A DNA stretch of 64,000 nt from Verrucomicrobiota bacterium (GCA_026397965.1 JAPLTU010000036.1:62001-126000); one strand, 5' to 3'; numbered from the stretch's first letter, positions 28,711 to 37,670 are shown. Notes: generated from the sequence alone by a model not told the origin. Made by a program: numbers and translations.

Positions 28711-29993
28711 GAATCTTCGAACGCCTGCGGCCTGCAGTGATCAATGGTTTGCGCGAATTACAGGCCAACAAGGTCCGCTCACTGCTTTCGATGTCGGGCA
28801 TCATCTTGGGCGTCGCTTCATTGGTCGCGATGGTGACGGTGGTGCAGGGGATGGTCGGCAACTTCCGCCAATTCGTCGATGCGATGGGCGGCATCGAAAA
28901 AATCACGGTGGACAAGCAGCCCTTGCCCAAGGAGCAAGAGCACCAGGCGGAGCTTTCCGAGGGAGTAACCATGCGGGACGTCGACCAGATTCGTTCGACC
29001 ATTCCGCTGATTCAAAATATTTCACCTGAGGTGCGGGTGGGTTACGAAAAACTTTCGGTCGAGGGTCGCGAATACAGCACTTACGTCACGGGCTGTACGG
29101 CGGATTACCTGCCGGTGGCCAAACGTTGGATCGACCCCGGCGAAGGGCGGTTCGTGAGCGACTTGGATATCTTACATAAGTCCGATGTGGTTATCTTAGG
29201 TTCGGCGGTGGTGACGGAATTATTCCAACCTAACGAAGATCCCCTGGGCAAGGTGATCAAGATGCGCGGGCGCCGTTTCACCGTCGTGGGGATTATGAAT
29301 AATATCGAAGGCTCCGGGATGCAGGTGCGCTCGGCGAACTCCAAGAGTTCCGGCGGGATGTGGCGCTGGCGCAATAGCGGCGCCTATATTCCCGTCACGA
29401 CCGCGATGGCCAAATTTACGGGCAACGATCGATTGAGTGCGCTGGGGCTGCGCGTGGCCTCTGGAGATGATTTAAATAATGCGGTGGAGCAAGTAGAGCG
29501 CACGCTCTCGACGACCCACCACGGCCTGAAGGATTTTTCGATCAATACCAACGAGCAGACGTTGGAAGACTTCCGGAAGACCGAGGTGGCCTTCAAACTT
29601 TCGCTGGGCGGTGTCGCCGGCATCTCGCTCTTCGTCGGCGGTATCGGGATCATGAACGTAATGCTGGCCTCGATTAACGAGCGCATCCGCGAGATCGGGG
29701 TGCGCAAGGCCGTGGGCGCGCGCGGATCCGACCTCTTCCTGCAGTTCCTCTCCGAAGCTGCGGTGATCTCCGTCGTCGGCGGGATCATCGGCATCGGGGT
29801 CTCGATGGGGGTGGTCGCGCTGATGAATTTTATCCTAACCCAGGCATTACCCTCTGGGATGATCGCCAAATTCGATATCATCATCATGCTCCAAGGCTTG
29901 GCCTTCTCGGTCGTCATCGGCTTGGTGGCTGGGGTCTATCCAGCTTTGCGTGCGGCTAAACTCGACCCAATCGAAGCTTTACGTCACGAATAA
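28707..29993 (+). CDS. ABC transporter permease, MacB/FtsX type
   Basis: 428 residues. N-terminal helix about 35-56, a large periplasmic MacB_PCD domain (about 60-285), then three C-terminal helices with the FtsX signature NVMLASINERIREIGVRKAVGAR after the second. Mechanotransmitting permeases of this type drive export of drugs, lipopeptides or toxins through a TolC duct. It completes the outer-membrane/adaptor/ATPase/permease operon; the substrate cannot be inferred. Confidence 0.92.
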   Translation: MRIFERLRPAVINGLRELQANKVRSLLSMSGIILGVASLVAMVTVVQGMVGNFRQFVDAMGGIEKITVDKQPLPKEQEHQAELSEGVTMRDVDQIRSTIPLIQNISPEVRVGYEKLSVEGREYSTYVTGCTADYLPVAKRWIDPGEGRFVSDLDILHKSDVVILGSAVVTELFQPNEDPLGKVIKMRGRRFTVVGIMNNIEGSGMQVRSANSKSSGGMWRWRNSGAYIPVTTAMAKFTGNDRLSALGLRVASGDDLNNAVEQVERTLSTTHHGLKDFSINTNEQTLEDFRKTEVAFKLSLGGVAGISLFVGGIGIMNVMLASINERIREIGVRKAVGARGSDLFLQFLSEAAVISVVGGIIGIGVSMGVVALMNFILTQALPSGMIAKFDIIIMLQGLAFSVVIGLVAGVYPALRAAKLDPIEALRHE

Positions 29994-30002
29994 TTTACCC
30001 CC

Positions 30003-30860
30003 ATGAAATCGACGCTCCTCGCCAGTCTCCTGTTTGTCACGCTCGCCGCCGAACCGCTTGCCCCTGTGGCCGTCTGGGAGGGCGTTCCGCCCGCCGAAAC
30101 CTTGAAGCCAAAGCCTGGCTCCGACCCTAAGGGTACGGTCAATCCGAAGACTTTGGGTCGCACCGATGTCTTTACGCCGGAGTTCGTGCCCTGGCCGGCC
30201 GCGAAGCCGAACTCCCCAATCGTCATTATTTGTCCGGGCGGCGGTTATGGCGGACTCGCCGAACAGCACGAGGGTGTCACGGTCGCCGAAAGGCTCAACG
30301 CTCTCGGTTGCGCCGCCGTGGTGCTTAAATACCGTGTGCCACGTCGCGACCCGGAGAAGCCTTGGATCGTGCCGGTGATGGATGCGCGCAAAACGGTCGA
30401 GATCGTCCGCGCTCGCGCCGCCGAGTGGAATGGCAACCCGGCCAAGGTCGGTATCCTTGGGTTTTCCGCGGGTGGCAACTTGGCCGCCCGCGTCGCCTAC
30501 TCGCCCGCCGAAGAGGGCTCGGCTCGGCCTAATTTCGCCGTCTTAGTTTACCCCGCCTATCTCTTCGTCAAGGATGAGCCTGCGAGTACCTTGCGCGAGG
30601 GTCTTGATGGCGTGATTCCGACGCCAGGTTCCGGCAAACCGGTGCCAGCATTCTTTGCTCACAGTGCGGATGATAAATACCCCGCCGAAGGCTCAATGGC
30701 TTTGGCGGCTAAACTAAAATCGCTGGGCGGTACGGCCGAGGTCCACGTCTGGGCTAAGGGTGGCCATGGTTGGGGAGCCACCGATCGCTGCGAGGCCGCC
30801 AAACGCTGGACGGATCTGCTCGGCGTCTGGATGAAGGAAGTCAGCATCCTCACCCCCTGA
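30003..30860 (+). CDS. Secreted alpha/beta-hydrolase (acetyl-esterase/xylanase-like)
   Basis: 285 residues with a signal peptide (about 1-15). Nucleophile elbow GFSAGG (about 156-161), oxyanion loop ICPGGGYGGLA near 80, catalytic Asp in HSADDKYP and His in GGHGWG near the C-terminus. This pattern fits the acetyl-xylan-esterase/BD-FAE group that deacetylates polysaccharides. It starts 9 nt after the permease gene but is probably functionally separate. The start is preceded by tttaccccc and no Shine-Dalgarno. It ends just before a bidirectional terminator. Confidence 0.8.
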   Translation: MKSTLLASLLFVTLAAEPLAPVAVWEGVPPAETLKPKPGSDPKGTVNPKTLGRTDVFTPEFVPWPAAKPNSPIVIICPGGGYGGLAEQHEGVTVAERLNALGCAAVVLKYRVPRRDPEKPWIVPVMDARKTVEIVRARAAEWNGNPAKVGILGFSAGGNLAARVAYSPAEEGSARPNFAVLVYPAYLFVKDEPASTLREGLDGVIPTPGSGKPVPAFFAHSADDKYPAEGSMALAAKLKSLGGTAEVHVWAKGGHGWGATDRCEAAKRWTDLLGVWMKEVSILTP

Positions 30861-30881
30861 GCCGGCGGAAAAGTTGCCAAT

Positions 30882-30911
30882 AAAAAAGCCGCCCGAAGGG
30901 GCGGCTTTTTT
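30882..30911. terminator. Bidirectional intrinsic terminator
   Basis: A 7 bp GC stem (GCCGCCC / GGGCGGC, 30888-30894 with 30899-30905) with a GAAG loop is flanked by six A on one side and six T on the other, so it works in both directions. It lies between the convergent esterase and outer-membrane barrel genes. Confidence 0.9.
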
Positions 30912-30928
30912 GTGAAGCAGAAGTTCGC

Positions 30929-31447
30929 TTAGAACTTGAAGCGCAGGCCAGCCACATATTCCCAGCTGGAGATGCTGTCTTTATGGGTGCCGCTGAGGTC
31001 GACAATCGTGACGTTGGTCATCGAGGTGCTTCGAACCATGAGCAGAACGTCAGAGATTTCCGAGAGCGTGAAGCGCATGCCTGCAAAGGCGTTCATGGTC
31101 AGGGCATTCTTGTCGGTGCCGGGGTCGCCACCTGAAAGCCAGGTGTTGCCTAAGCCAGCCCCGATGAAGGGATGGATGCCGCCCGCGCCATTGAGTTCGT
31201 AGGTGAGATCAATCATGGCCGAGTAAGCTTTGATATTTACGGCGGTAAAAGAATCTTCGAGTTTCTTGGAGGTAAGATTCAAGCCGAGGTGGAAGTTGTC
31301 GCTGAGTTGGGAGCCGATGCCGAGGCCGACAAAGCTGTTGGAGCTATAGCCGGAAGGGCTGGCAGCACCGAGTTGGACGTCGAGGGTGAGGGCTTGGGAG
31401 GCGGCGGCCATTAAAGGCAGCACGGCGAGGTAGCGGAGGGATTTCAT
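30929..31447 (-). CDS. Small outer-membrane beta-barrel protein
   Basis: 172 residues with a signal peptide (about 1-19). The mature part is built of alternating strands (VGLGIGSQLS, FHLGLNLTSKK, SAMIDLTYEL, IHPFIGAGLGNTWL, NAFAGMRFTL) and ends in an aromatic residue (AGLRFKF), the outer-membrane insertion signal. About eight strands would fit an OmpW/OmpA-barrel-like protein. Function unknown. The minus-strand start is preceded by the C-rich tract cccccct. Confidence 0.75.
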   Translation of the reverse strand: MKSLRYLAVLPLMAAASQALTLDVQLGAASPSGYSSNSFVGLGIGSQLSDNFHLGLNLTSKKLEDSFTAVNIKAYSAMIDLTYELNGAGGIHPFIGAGLGNTWLSGGDPGTDKNALTMNAFAGMRFTLSEISDVLLMVRSTSMTNVTIVDLSGTHKDSISSWEYVAGLRFKF

Positions 31448-31503
31448 AGGGGGGAGTCGTTAGATTGAAGTCTGGGTGTTTGTTGTAAAGGCAGAAGGGC
31501 GGC

Positions 31504-32115
31504 TTACTTGGTCTTCTCGACCTTGGCTTCGCCAACCACTTCCACGCTAGTGACTTCAATACGTTGGGTCGGGGTCGAGACTTCTGCTCCTTCGTGGGTG
31601 GCGACGCAGGGAATGTTAGCGATTTTCTCCAGGACGTCTTCGCCGGAGATGACTTTGCCGAAGGCGGTATATTTATTATTCAAAAACGACGCGTTACCGT
31701 GACAAATGAAGAATTGGCTCCCCGCGCTATCTGGCTCGGCCGACCGGGCCATGGAGAGGACGCCCTTGGTGTGCGAACGGTTATTAAACTCGGCTTTGAT
31801 TTGGTACCCAGGGCTGCCGGTGCCGGGCTGGCCTTTGCCGCCGGGTTTGGTGTTCGGGCAACCGCCCTGGATCATAAAGCCTTTGATGATGCGGTGGAAG
31901 GCGGTCTTATCGTAAAATCCTTCGCGAGAGAGCTTCAGGAAGTTGTCGACGGTGCGCGGGGCGACTTCGGGCCAGAATTCGACAGTCATGTCGCCGGCCG
32001 TGGTGTGGATGATCGCGCGTGGGGCGGTGGATTCGTTCATGGTTTTGGAGGAAGGGGAGCCGCCGCAGGCCGTCAAGGTCAGGGCGCAGAGGGCCAGCAG
32101 GCTTTGGAGTTTCAT
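31504..32115 (-). CDS. Lipoprotein cyclophilin-type peptidyl-prolyl isomerase
   Basis: About 203 residues. The N-terminus is a lipoprotein signal (lipobox LTAC with the cysteine near 17). The rest is a cyclophilin domain with FHRIIKGFMIQGG, GTGSPGYQIKAEF, GVLSMARS, SGSQFFICHGN-like AGSQFFICHG and FGKVISGEDVLEKI. It isomerises prolyl bonds, likely in the periplasm. The inner ATG at 32115 is preferred because it gives a normal lipoprotein signal; 32127 is possible. Divergent from thiS. Confidence 0.9.
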   Translation of the reverse strand: MKLQSLLALCALTLTACGGSPSSKTMNESTAPRAIIHTTAGDMTVEFWPEVAPRTVDNFLKLSREGFYDKTAFHRIIKGFMIQGGCPNTKPGGKGQPGTGSPGYQIKAEFNNRSHTKGVLSMARSAEPDSAGSQFFICHGNASFLNNKYTAFGKVISGEDVLEKIANIPCVATHEGAEVSTPTQRIEVTSVEVVGEAKVEKTK

Positions 32116-32202
32116 GCCGTTAGCCAAGCCCGCCCGCCTTTGTCCGCAACCTCAAACCTCCGCTTGCCACCCTGCCCGTGGGCTTACAGGGTCAAGTTTC
32201 AC

Positions 32203-32403
32203 ATGCGCGTCACCGTTAATGATGAAGCCCGGGATACCGCCGCCCCTACGCTGGCCGCTCTTTTAGAGGAGCTCGGGGTCGCCCATGAGCCCGCCGTGGC
32301 CGCCGCCGTCGACGGCGAAGTCATCCCACGGTCCCGCTGGTCCGCCCAAGTGCTCATGAATGGCACCTCCATTCTCGTCATCCGTGCCGCCCAAGGCGGC
32401 TAA
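32203..32403 (+). CDS. thiS: ThiS sulfur-carrier protein
   Basis: 66 residues. A small ubiquitin-like protein ending in the required Gly-Gly (AAQGG), which is adenylated and thiocarboxylated to supply sulfur for the thiazole of thiamine. N-terminus MRVTVNDEARD and the LLEELGV / AVAAAVDGEVIPRSRW region match the family. The same frame is open far upstream, but that part is antisense to the cyclophilin gene; the ATG at 32203 gives the correct size. First gene of the thi run; no TPP riboswitch is seen in the 87 bp gap. Confidence 0.93.
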   Translation: MRVTVNDEARDTAAPTLAALLEELGVAHEPAVAAAVDGEVIPRSRWSAQVLMNGTSILVIRAAQGG

Positions 32404-32408
32404 TTTCT

Positions 32409-33086
32409 ATGCTAAAATTCATCAAAGAGCTTTTCGTCCCTTCGCCGGAAGCCCCCGCCCCCGACAGTTTGGTTCTTTTTACGCCCAACGACGGCAGTTG
32501 GAATGTGAAGCAGGTCCGCCAACTTTTCGACGCCGGTGTCGGTCGTCTGCACGTCCAATATCGTCGCGACTGGCAGCTAAAGGATTACGAAGCTTTCCTC
32601 AAGAACATCCCCGAGGCATTTTGGCCCCGCATCGTCCTGGAAGATCAACCCGAATTGGTTTTGTCCTGTAAATTGGGCGGCCTGCAAATCCACCCGACCG
32701 AGCGCGTGCCTCGTCACTGGCCCAAGCACGGCGTCTTGAGCGCCAAGTGTCATTCTTACGACGAGCTTCTCGCGGTCGATAAATCCTGTCGCTACGTTTT
32801 CCTCACGCCTATCTTCGAATCCGTTTCCAAGAAGGATCATCGTCCTCGCCGCACGGTCCGCGAGTACGCCGTGATCCTCGAGCGCTGGAAATCCGAAGGC
32901 GGTTGCCCGGCTTATGCTTTGGGCGGTATCACGCCTGAGAATATTGCCGAGGTGCGTGAGATGGGTTTCGACGGTGCCGCATTCATCGGTTCGGTCTGGA
33001 AGGAAAAAGACCCCGTCCGCGCGTTCCTCGATCTGGAGCGTGCCTGGTCAGGTCGCGACGCCCGCAAGCTCAAGCGGAAGTATTAA
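32409..33086 (+). CDS. TenI/ThiE-like barrel protein
   Basis: 225 residues. The TMP-synthase/TenI fold is suggested by LGGLQIHP (like the GVHLG strand), VFLTPIFESVSKKDH (phosphate-binding loop, compare GPxxxTxTK) and ALGGITPENIAEVREMGFDGAAFIGSVW at the C-terminus. The pyrophosphate-binding QLRxK motif is replaced by VQYRRDWQLKDY, so it is more likely a TenI-type thiazole tautomerase than a thiamine-phosphate synthase. It starts 5 nt after thiS and ends 6 nt before the true thiE. Confidence 0.78.
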   Translation: MLKFIKELFVPSPEAPAPDSLVLFTPNDGSWNVKQVRQLFDAGVGRLHVQYRRDWQLKDYEAFLKNIPEAFWPRIVLEDQPELVLSCKLGGLQIHPTERVPRHWPKHGVLSAKCHSYDELLAVDKSCRYVFLTPIFESVSKKDHRPRRTVREYAVILERWKSEGGCPAYALGGITPENIAEVREMGFDGAAFIGSVWKEKDPVRAFLDLERAWSGRDARKLKRKY

Positions 33087-33092
33087 GCCATC

Positions 33093-33707
33093 GTGTATCC
33101 GCGCCTGCAGTTTTTGACTCTGGATGCGGCCCCGCTGAGCCATCACGCCCAAGCCTTGGCCGCCCTGCAGGGCGGTGCGCGTTGGATTCAGCTCCGAGCC
33201 AAAGGGTTGCCTGAATCCGAATGGACGGAGCTTGCCCGATCCGTCGTCGAGCTCTGCCGCGATTTCGATGCGACCTGCATCATCAATGATTCGCCGCGCG
33301 TTGCCCTGTTATCTGGCGCCCATGGCGTCCATCTCGGCGCCGAAGACATGTCCCCCGCCGATGCCCGTGCGCTCTTGGGAGAGCATGCCATCATCGGCGC
33401 GACGCTCAATTCTTTGGCCGATATATCCCGCATCGAAGGCGTGGTTTTGAATTATGTCGGCCTCGGTCCATATCGCACCACGACGAGTAAGCAAAAGCTC
33501 GCCCCGGTCCATTCTCCGGAAAGTTTACGCAGTCTGATCGCCGCGCTCCCTGGTTTGCCCGCCTATGTGATCGGCGGCGTGACGACGGCCGATGTCGCCG
33601 CTATCCGCCAATGGGGTGCCCATGGTATTGCGGTCAGTGGTGCCATCGCCCTGGCAGCCGATCCGTCCGCCGCCACCTCGGCCTTGCTTAAAGCCACGTC
33701 GGCTTAG
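33093..33707 (+). CDS. thiE: Thiamine-phosphate synthase
   Basis: 204 residues, GTG start at 33093. Joins the thiazole and pyrimidine moieties to make thiamine phosphate. Motifs: WIQLRAKGL (pyrophosphate), [32 protein letters not shown] and [12 protein letters not shown]...GIAVSGAI. These are better kept than in the preceding TenI-like gene, so this is the likely synthase. Part of the thiS-tenI-thiE-thiG run. Confidence 0.9.
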   Translation: MYPRLQFLTLDAAPLSHHAQALAALQGGARWIQLRAKGLPESEWTELARSVVELCRDFDATCIINDSPRVALLSGAHGVHLGAEDMSPADARALLGEHAIIGATLNSLADISRIEGVVLNYVGLGPYRTTTSKQKLAPVHSPESLRSLIAALPGLPAYVIGGVTTADVAAIRQWGAHGIAVSGAIALAADPSAATSALLKATSA

Positions 33708-33762
33708 GTTTCTGATGCGAGGGCTGGACAATTCAAGGCAGTCTTGGATTGTCAAAACTCCG

Positions 33763-34530
33763 ATGGCCCAACTCCGCATCGCCGACCGCACTTTCAGTTC
33801 CCGTCTCTTTACCGGTACGGGGAAGTATGCCTCGGCGGCGCAATTGCGCGCGGTGCTCGACGCCTGTGGCGCCGAGGTGGTGACGATGGCCATCAAGCGC
33901 GTGCGGTTCGACTCCAAGGATGACGGCATTCTGTCGGCGCTCGATCCGAAGAAGCATCTCATCCTGCCCAATACTTCCGGCGTGCGCACGGCCAAGGAAG
34001 CGATCTTCGCTGCCGAGCTCGCCCGCGAAGCGCTCGGCACTTCCTGGCTGAAGCTCGAGATCCACCCGGACCCGAAGTATCTCATGCCCGACCCGGTTGA
34101 GACTTTGGAAGCCTGCCGCGAGTTGGTGAAGAAGGGTTTCACGGTCCTGCCCTATATTCACGCCGACCCGGTCTTGGCGAAACGCCTCGAAGAAGTGGGC
34201 GCCGCGGCCGTCATGCCCCTCGGTGCTCCCATCGGTTCTAATCGCGGCCTGCTCTCGCGAGATTTTCTGCGCATCATCATCGAGCAGGCCCGCGTGCCGG
34301 TCATCGTCGACGCTGGCCTGGGCGCTCCTTCGCACGCTGCCGAAGCCCTTGAAATGGGCGCGGATGCCGTCTTGGTGAATACGGCGATCGCTTCCTCCGG
34401 CGACCCGATCGCGATGGCGCAGGCGTTCCGTCTGGCCGTCGAAGCTGGCCGCTTAGCTCGCGAAGCGGGCTTGGGCGCTGGCTCCGATCAGGCTCATCCC
34501 ACTTCGCCCCTGACGGGCTTTCTCGATTAA
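33763..34530 (+). CDS. thiG: Thiazole synthase
   Basis: About 255 residues. Uses ThiS thiocarboxylate, deoxyxylulose phosphate and an imine to form the thiazole ring. [12 protein letters not shown] near the N-terminus, [18 protein letters not shown] (with the Schiff-base lysine), [14 protein letters not shown] and [31 protein letters not shown] are canonical. The start at 33763 matches the family; longer frames overlap thiE. The gene supplying the glycine-imine (thiO or thiH) is not in the window. Confidence 0.95.
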   Translation: MAQLRIADRTFSSRLFTGTGKYASAAQLRAVLDACGAEVVTMAIKRVRFDSKDDGILSALDPKKHLILPNTSGVRTAKEAIFAAELAREALGTSWLKLEIHPDPKYLMPDPVETLEACRELVKKGFTVLPYIHADPVLAKRLEEVGAAAVMPLGAPIGSNRGLLSRDFLRIIIEQARVPVIVDAGLGAPSHAAEALEMGADAVLVNTAIASSGDPIAMAQAFRLAVEAGRLAREAGLGAGSDQAHPTSPLTGFLD

Positions 34531-34533
34531 GCG

Positions 34534-35289
34534 ATGGCGGCGAAGCCAGGCAGAATGCGGGCCGACGAGTTGTTGTTGAAACTCGGCCTCGCGCCTTCGC
34601 GCTCCGTCGCCCAAGCCCTGATTCTTGGCGGCAAAGTGCGCTCCGGTCCGGACAGCGTTGTCAATAAGGCCTCCCAATCATTTCCCGAAGACGCTTTGCT
34701 CACCGTCGATCAGCCACCGCGGTTCGTTTCACGCGGCGGCGAGAAACTCGAAGGGGCGCTCGATCATTTCAAGATTCCCGTCGAAGGCTTGCACGGTCTC
34801 GACGTCGGCGCGTCGACCGGCGGCTTCACGGATTGTCTGCTGCAGCGCGGAGTCGTGAGCATGACGTGCGTCGACGTCGGTACTGCCCAGCTCCATTCGA
34901 AGCTGCGCAATGACCCGCGCATCAAGAACCTCGAGAAGTTCAACGCGCGTGAGATCAACACCATCGAGCTGCCGCACCGGACCTACGGCATTGTGGTCAT
35001 GGATCTCTCGTTCATCTCTTTGAGGCTGGTGCTGCCGGCCGCTTGGCAGCGGGTAGGGCAGGGCGGTCATCTCGTGGCGCTCATCAAACCGCAGTTCGAG
35101 GCGACGCGGGCCGAGGCCGACAAGGCGCAGGGAATCATCAAGGACCCAGTCATCCATGCCCGCGTGGTCGATGGCCTGACCGCCGCCGCCCAAGGCCTCC
35201 CGGGGGCACAGGTGTTGGGGGTCATTCCTTCCCCAATCGAGGGCGGTGATGGTAATCGCGAGTTCCTGATCGCTGTCAAAAGGGCCTAA
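34534..35289 (+). CDS. tlyA: TlyA-family rRNA 2'-O-methyltransferase
   Basis: 251 residues. An S4 RNA-binding domain (about 1-65, [22 protein letters not shown]) precedes an FtsJ-like methyltransferase domain with SAM motif [18 protein letters not shown] and [14 protein letters not shown]. TlyA proteins methylate cytidines in 16S and/or 23S rRNA; the length fits the family. It starts 4 nt after thiG. Confidence 0.92.
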   Translation: MAAKPGRMRADELLLKLGLAPSRSVAQALILGGKVRSGPDSVVNKASQSFPEDALLTVDQPPRFVSRGGEKLEGALDHFKIPVEGLHGLDVGASTGGFTDCLLQRGVVSMTCVDVGTAQLHSKLRNDPRIKNLEKFNAREINTIELPHRTYGIVVMDLSFISLRLVLPAAWQRVGQGGHLVALIKPQFEATRAEADKAQGIIKDPVIHARVVDGLTAAAQGLPGAQVLGVIPSPIEGGDGNREFLIAVKRA

Positions 35290-35451
35290 AAAGGGCTATA
35301 GGCTGGGCTGGGGCCTGGTTGTTTTGGAAAAGAGCTAAATTTTGTTTATTTAGGTCTATTCTGCCCCAACCCCTGCCCCCATCCCTGGCGCCTCTGGCGC
35401 CCCCCATTTCTGCTTGCCCTCAGCCCTCCGTCCCTTACTTCCAATCCTCCC

Positions 35452-35646
35452 ATGACCACCGAAGGTAAGCTCAAGCGCTCCCGCAACCCCCTCGATTTCG
35501 ATTTCACCGAACCCGAGGCTTTGTCCCGTTACGTCACCGAGACGGGCAAAATCCTGTCCCGCAAGCTGAACGGCCTCACCGCCCGCCAGCAGCGTCATAT
35601 TGCCAAGGCCGTTAAGCGCGCCCGCAATATGATCACGATGAAGTAA
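35452..35646 (+). CDS. rpsR: Short ribosomal protein bS18
   Basis: 64 residues. The core LDFDFTEPEALSRYVTETGK, SRKLNGLTARQQRHIAKAV and KRARNM matches bS18, which binds bS6 on the small-subunit platform. It is shorter at the N-terminus than the usual 70-80 residues. Unusually it stands alone, with no rpsF, ssb or rplI neighbours, between a 160 bp gap and its own terminator. It may be the only copy or a paralogue of a copy in the usual rpsF-rpsR-rplI operon. Start preceded by aatcctccc. Confidence 0.9.
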   Translation: MTTEGKLKRSRNPLDFDFTEPEALSRYVTETGKILSRKLNGLTARQQRHIAKAVKRARNMITMK

Positions 35647-35668
35647 GGAGTCGGTATCCGACTTTCCG

Positions 35669-35696
35669 GGCCGCCTTTTCAGGCGGCCTTTTTGTT
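35669..35696 (+). terminator. Intrinsic terminator after bS18
   Basis: An 8 bp stem (GGCCGCCT / AGGCGGCC, 35669-35676 with 35681-35688) with a TTTC loop is followed by TTTTTGTT, isolating the bS18 gene as a single transcription unit. Confidence 0.9.
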
Positions 35697-35710
35697 GTCC
35701 GCCTAGGAGG

Positions 35711-36766
35711 TTGCCCCTGAGGGTTCTTCAAAGTAAATCAAGCGAGACAACTTTCTCCCCGACGTCTATTCCCGTCACCACCGCATTGGACTCAGCTCTC
35801 CCCAGTTTCTTAACTTCCGCCCCCGCCGATCTCGCGCTCGCGGCGGCTTTGTTGCGAGAGGGAGAATGCGTCGCGCTGCCCACCGAGACGGTTTACGGGT
35901 TGGCCGCCGATGCGTTGAACGAAAAAGCACTCGCTCAGATTTTTACCATCAAGGGCCGCCCGCTACTGGATCCGCTCATCGTCCATGTCCTCGACCTCGC
36001 TGCCCTCGCCGAAGTCGCCGAGCCCGATGTGCGTCTGGCCAAGATCTCCCATCTCTGGCCCGGCCCTTTGACGGTCGTGCTGCGTCGTAAGCCGTGCGTT
36101 CCTGACCTCGTGACAGCGGGCAAAGCTACCGTGGCCATTCGCTTGCCCGCTCATCCGCTTTTTCGCGAAGTCCTGCGTTTGACGGGCCGCCCCTTGGCCG
36201 CCCCGAGCGCGAATCCGTTTGGCTATGTCAGCCCGACCCAAGCCTCACATGTCCGCGACTCGCTGGCGGAACGCTGCCCTTGGATCGTCGATGGCGGCGA
36301 TTGCGAGCACGGTCTTGAATCCACGATCCTTGACCTTTCCCCGCCCGGTCGCGCCCGCTTGCTACGCCCTGGCCCGATTACAATCGAGGTCTTGCGTACC
36401 TTGCTGGGCGATGTCGAGGTGGTGACGCGGACGGCCTCGCCTCAGGTCGCCCAAGACGCACCGGGTATGCTGGAGCGGCATTATAGCCCCGCCACGAGGG
36501 TCGTGCTCTTTGCCGCAGGCACTATGCCCGAGGTCGAAGACGATGCTGCCGTGGTCTTTATCAAGCGTCGACCAACTTCGCCTCTCGGCGCAGAGGTTTT
36601 TAATTTTTCCGAAACCGGTTCAGTCGCCGAAGCCGCGCATCACCTCTTCGCGCTTCTCCGTCAATTGGACCAACGTCACTACAAGTCGATTCACGTCGAG
36701 CTCGCCGAGGCCGTTGGCCTAGGCTTGGCTTACAACGACCGGTTGACCCGTGCCGCCGCCCGCTGA
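35711..36766 (+). CDS. L-threonylcarbamoyladenylate synthase (Sua5 family)
   Basis: Up to 351 residues. Makes the activated threonylcarbamoyl group for the t6A37 tRNA modification. YrdC domain (about 40-240): ALPTETVYGLAADA, KGRPLLDPLIVHV, WPGPLTVVLRR and SANPFGYVSPTQASHV; a Sua5 C-terminal domain follows (to 351; GMLERHYSPATRVVLF), so this is the long two-domain form. No ATG exists at the N-terminus. A TTG at 35711 and a CTG at 35717 are candidates; AGGAGG at 35705-35710 is ideally spaced (6 nt) for the CTG, one of the few good Shine-Dalgarno sites here. Confidence 0.9.
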   Translation: MPLRVLQSKSSETTFSPTSIPVTTALDSALPSFLTSAPADLALAAALLREGECVALPTETVYGLAADALNEKALAQIFTIKGRPLLDPLIVHVLDLAALAEVAEPDVRLAKISHLWPGPLTVVLRRKPCVPDLVTAGKATVAIRLPAHPLFREVLRLTGRPLAAPSANPFGYVSPTQASHVRDSLAERCPWIVDGGDCEHGLESTILDLSPPGRARLLRPGPITIEVLRTLLGDVEVVTRTASPQVAQDAPGMLERHYSPATRVVLFAAGTMPEVEDDAAVVFIKRRPTSPLGAEVFNFSETGSVAEAAHHLFALLRQLDQRHYKSIHVELAEAVGLGLAYNDRLTRAAAR

Positions 36767-37611
36767 TGCAAAACTTGCTCGATACGCTGAAGAAGGCCTC
36801 GGAATTTCTGGCCCGCAAGGGCTTGGAAAAATCGCGCGTCGAGGCCGAACATGTCTTCGCCGCCGGACTCGGGCTCAAGCGACTCGATCTCTACCTGCAG
36901 TTCGAAAGGCTGTTGACGGACGTCGAAGTCGAAAAGCTTCGTGCTCTCATCGTGCGCCGTGGCAATCGCGAACCGCTCCAGCACATCGTCGGTCAGGTGG
37001 AATTCCGCGACTTGGTCCTAAAGTCGGATAAGCGCGCCCTGATTCCGCGACCAGAGACGGAAGAGCTGGTCGATCATGCCTTGGAATTATTTTCCGCCGA
37101 GCAGGCCGTGCGCGTACTCGACCTGGGTACGGGTTCCGGCGCGATCGCCTTGGCGCTCGCATCAGAGCGGGCGCACTGGAAGGTCGACGCCGTCGATCGT
37201 TCGACCGAAGCCTTGGCCCTCGCGCGCGAAAATGCGGTCCGCTGCGGTTTGGTCGAACGCGTCAATTTTGCCGAGTCCGATTGGTTTGCCGCCGTCACCG
37301 ATGCGTATGACCTCATCATTTCAAACCCGCCTTATCTGACCGAAGCCGAAGTGGCGGTCGCCGAACCTGAGGTGCGCGAGTTTGATCCGAAATCTGCCTT
37401 GGTCGCCGCCGAGGATGGGCTCGCTGATTTGCGAAAAATCTTGGAAGGCGCCGCGAAGCATTTGCGACCGGGCGGTTGGGTACTCTGCGAAACCGGCATC
37501 GACCAGCATCTGGCTTTGGCCGAACTCTCGGCGAAACTCGGTTACGTGGAAGCCGCTGGTTTGCCTGACATGAGCGGCCGGGCGCGCTTTTGGAAGGCAA
37601 AGAAAGCATAG
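36766..37611 (+). CDS. prmC: Release-factor glutamine methyltransferase
   Basis: 281 residues. Methylates the glutamine of the GGQ motif in release factors. Helical N-terminal domain (1-75), linker RALIPRPETEELV, SAM motif VLDLGTGSGAIALALA and catalytic NPPY at 187-190. Start and stop codons of prmC and the Sua5 gene overlap by 1 nt (TGATG), so they are co-translated. Confidence 0.94.
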   Translation: MQNLLDTLKKASEFLARKGLEKSRVEAEHVFAAGLGLKRLDLYLQFERLLTDVEVEKLRALIVRRGNREPLQHIVGQVEFRDLVLKSDKRALIPRPETEELVDHALELFSAEQAVRVLDLGTGSGAIALALASERAHWKVDAVDRSTEALALARENAVRCGLVERVNFAESDWFAAVTDAYDLIISNPPYLTEAEVAVAEPEVREFDPKSALVAAEDGLADLRKILEGAAKHLRPGGWVLCETGIDQHLALAELSAKLGYVEAAGLPDMSGRARFWKAKKA

Positions 37612-37649
37612 GTACGGCGGAGCGTTTCGTTCGACTTTGTCTTGGGGTG

Positions 37650-37670
37650 GGTCGTCACTGCGTGCCGACC
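37650..37670. repeat. Degenerate REP-like hairpin
   Basis: GGTCG and CGACC arms enclose a smaller CAC/GTG stem with a TGC loop. The loop and outer shape match the stems of the GTAGGG repeats found further right, so this may be a decayed single copy between prmC and proS. Confidence 0.35.

Noticed and set aside
31564-32202. Long plus-strand frame upstream of thiS (279 residues with it)
   Set aside because: It is antisense to the cyclophilin gene; only the last 66 codons from the ATG at 32203 form the ThiS protein.
32116-32202. TPP riboswitch before thiS
   Set aside because: The 87 bp gap is too short and lacks the conserved CTGAGA and ACCTGAT-type elements.
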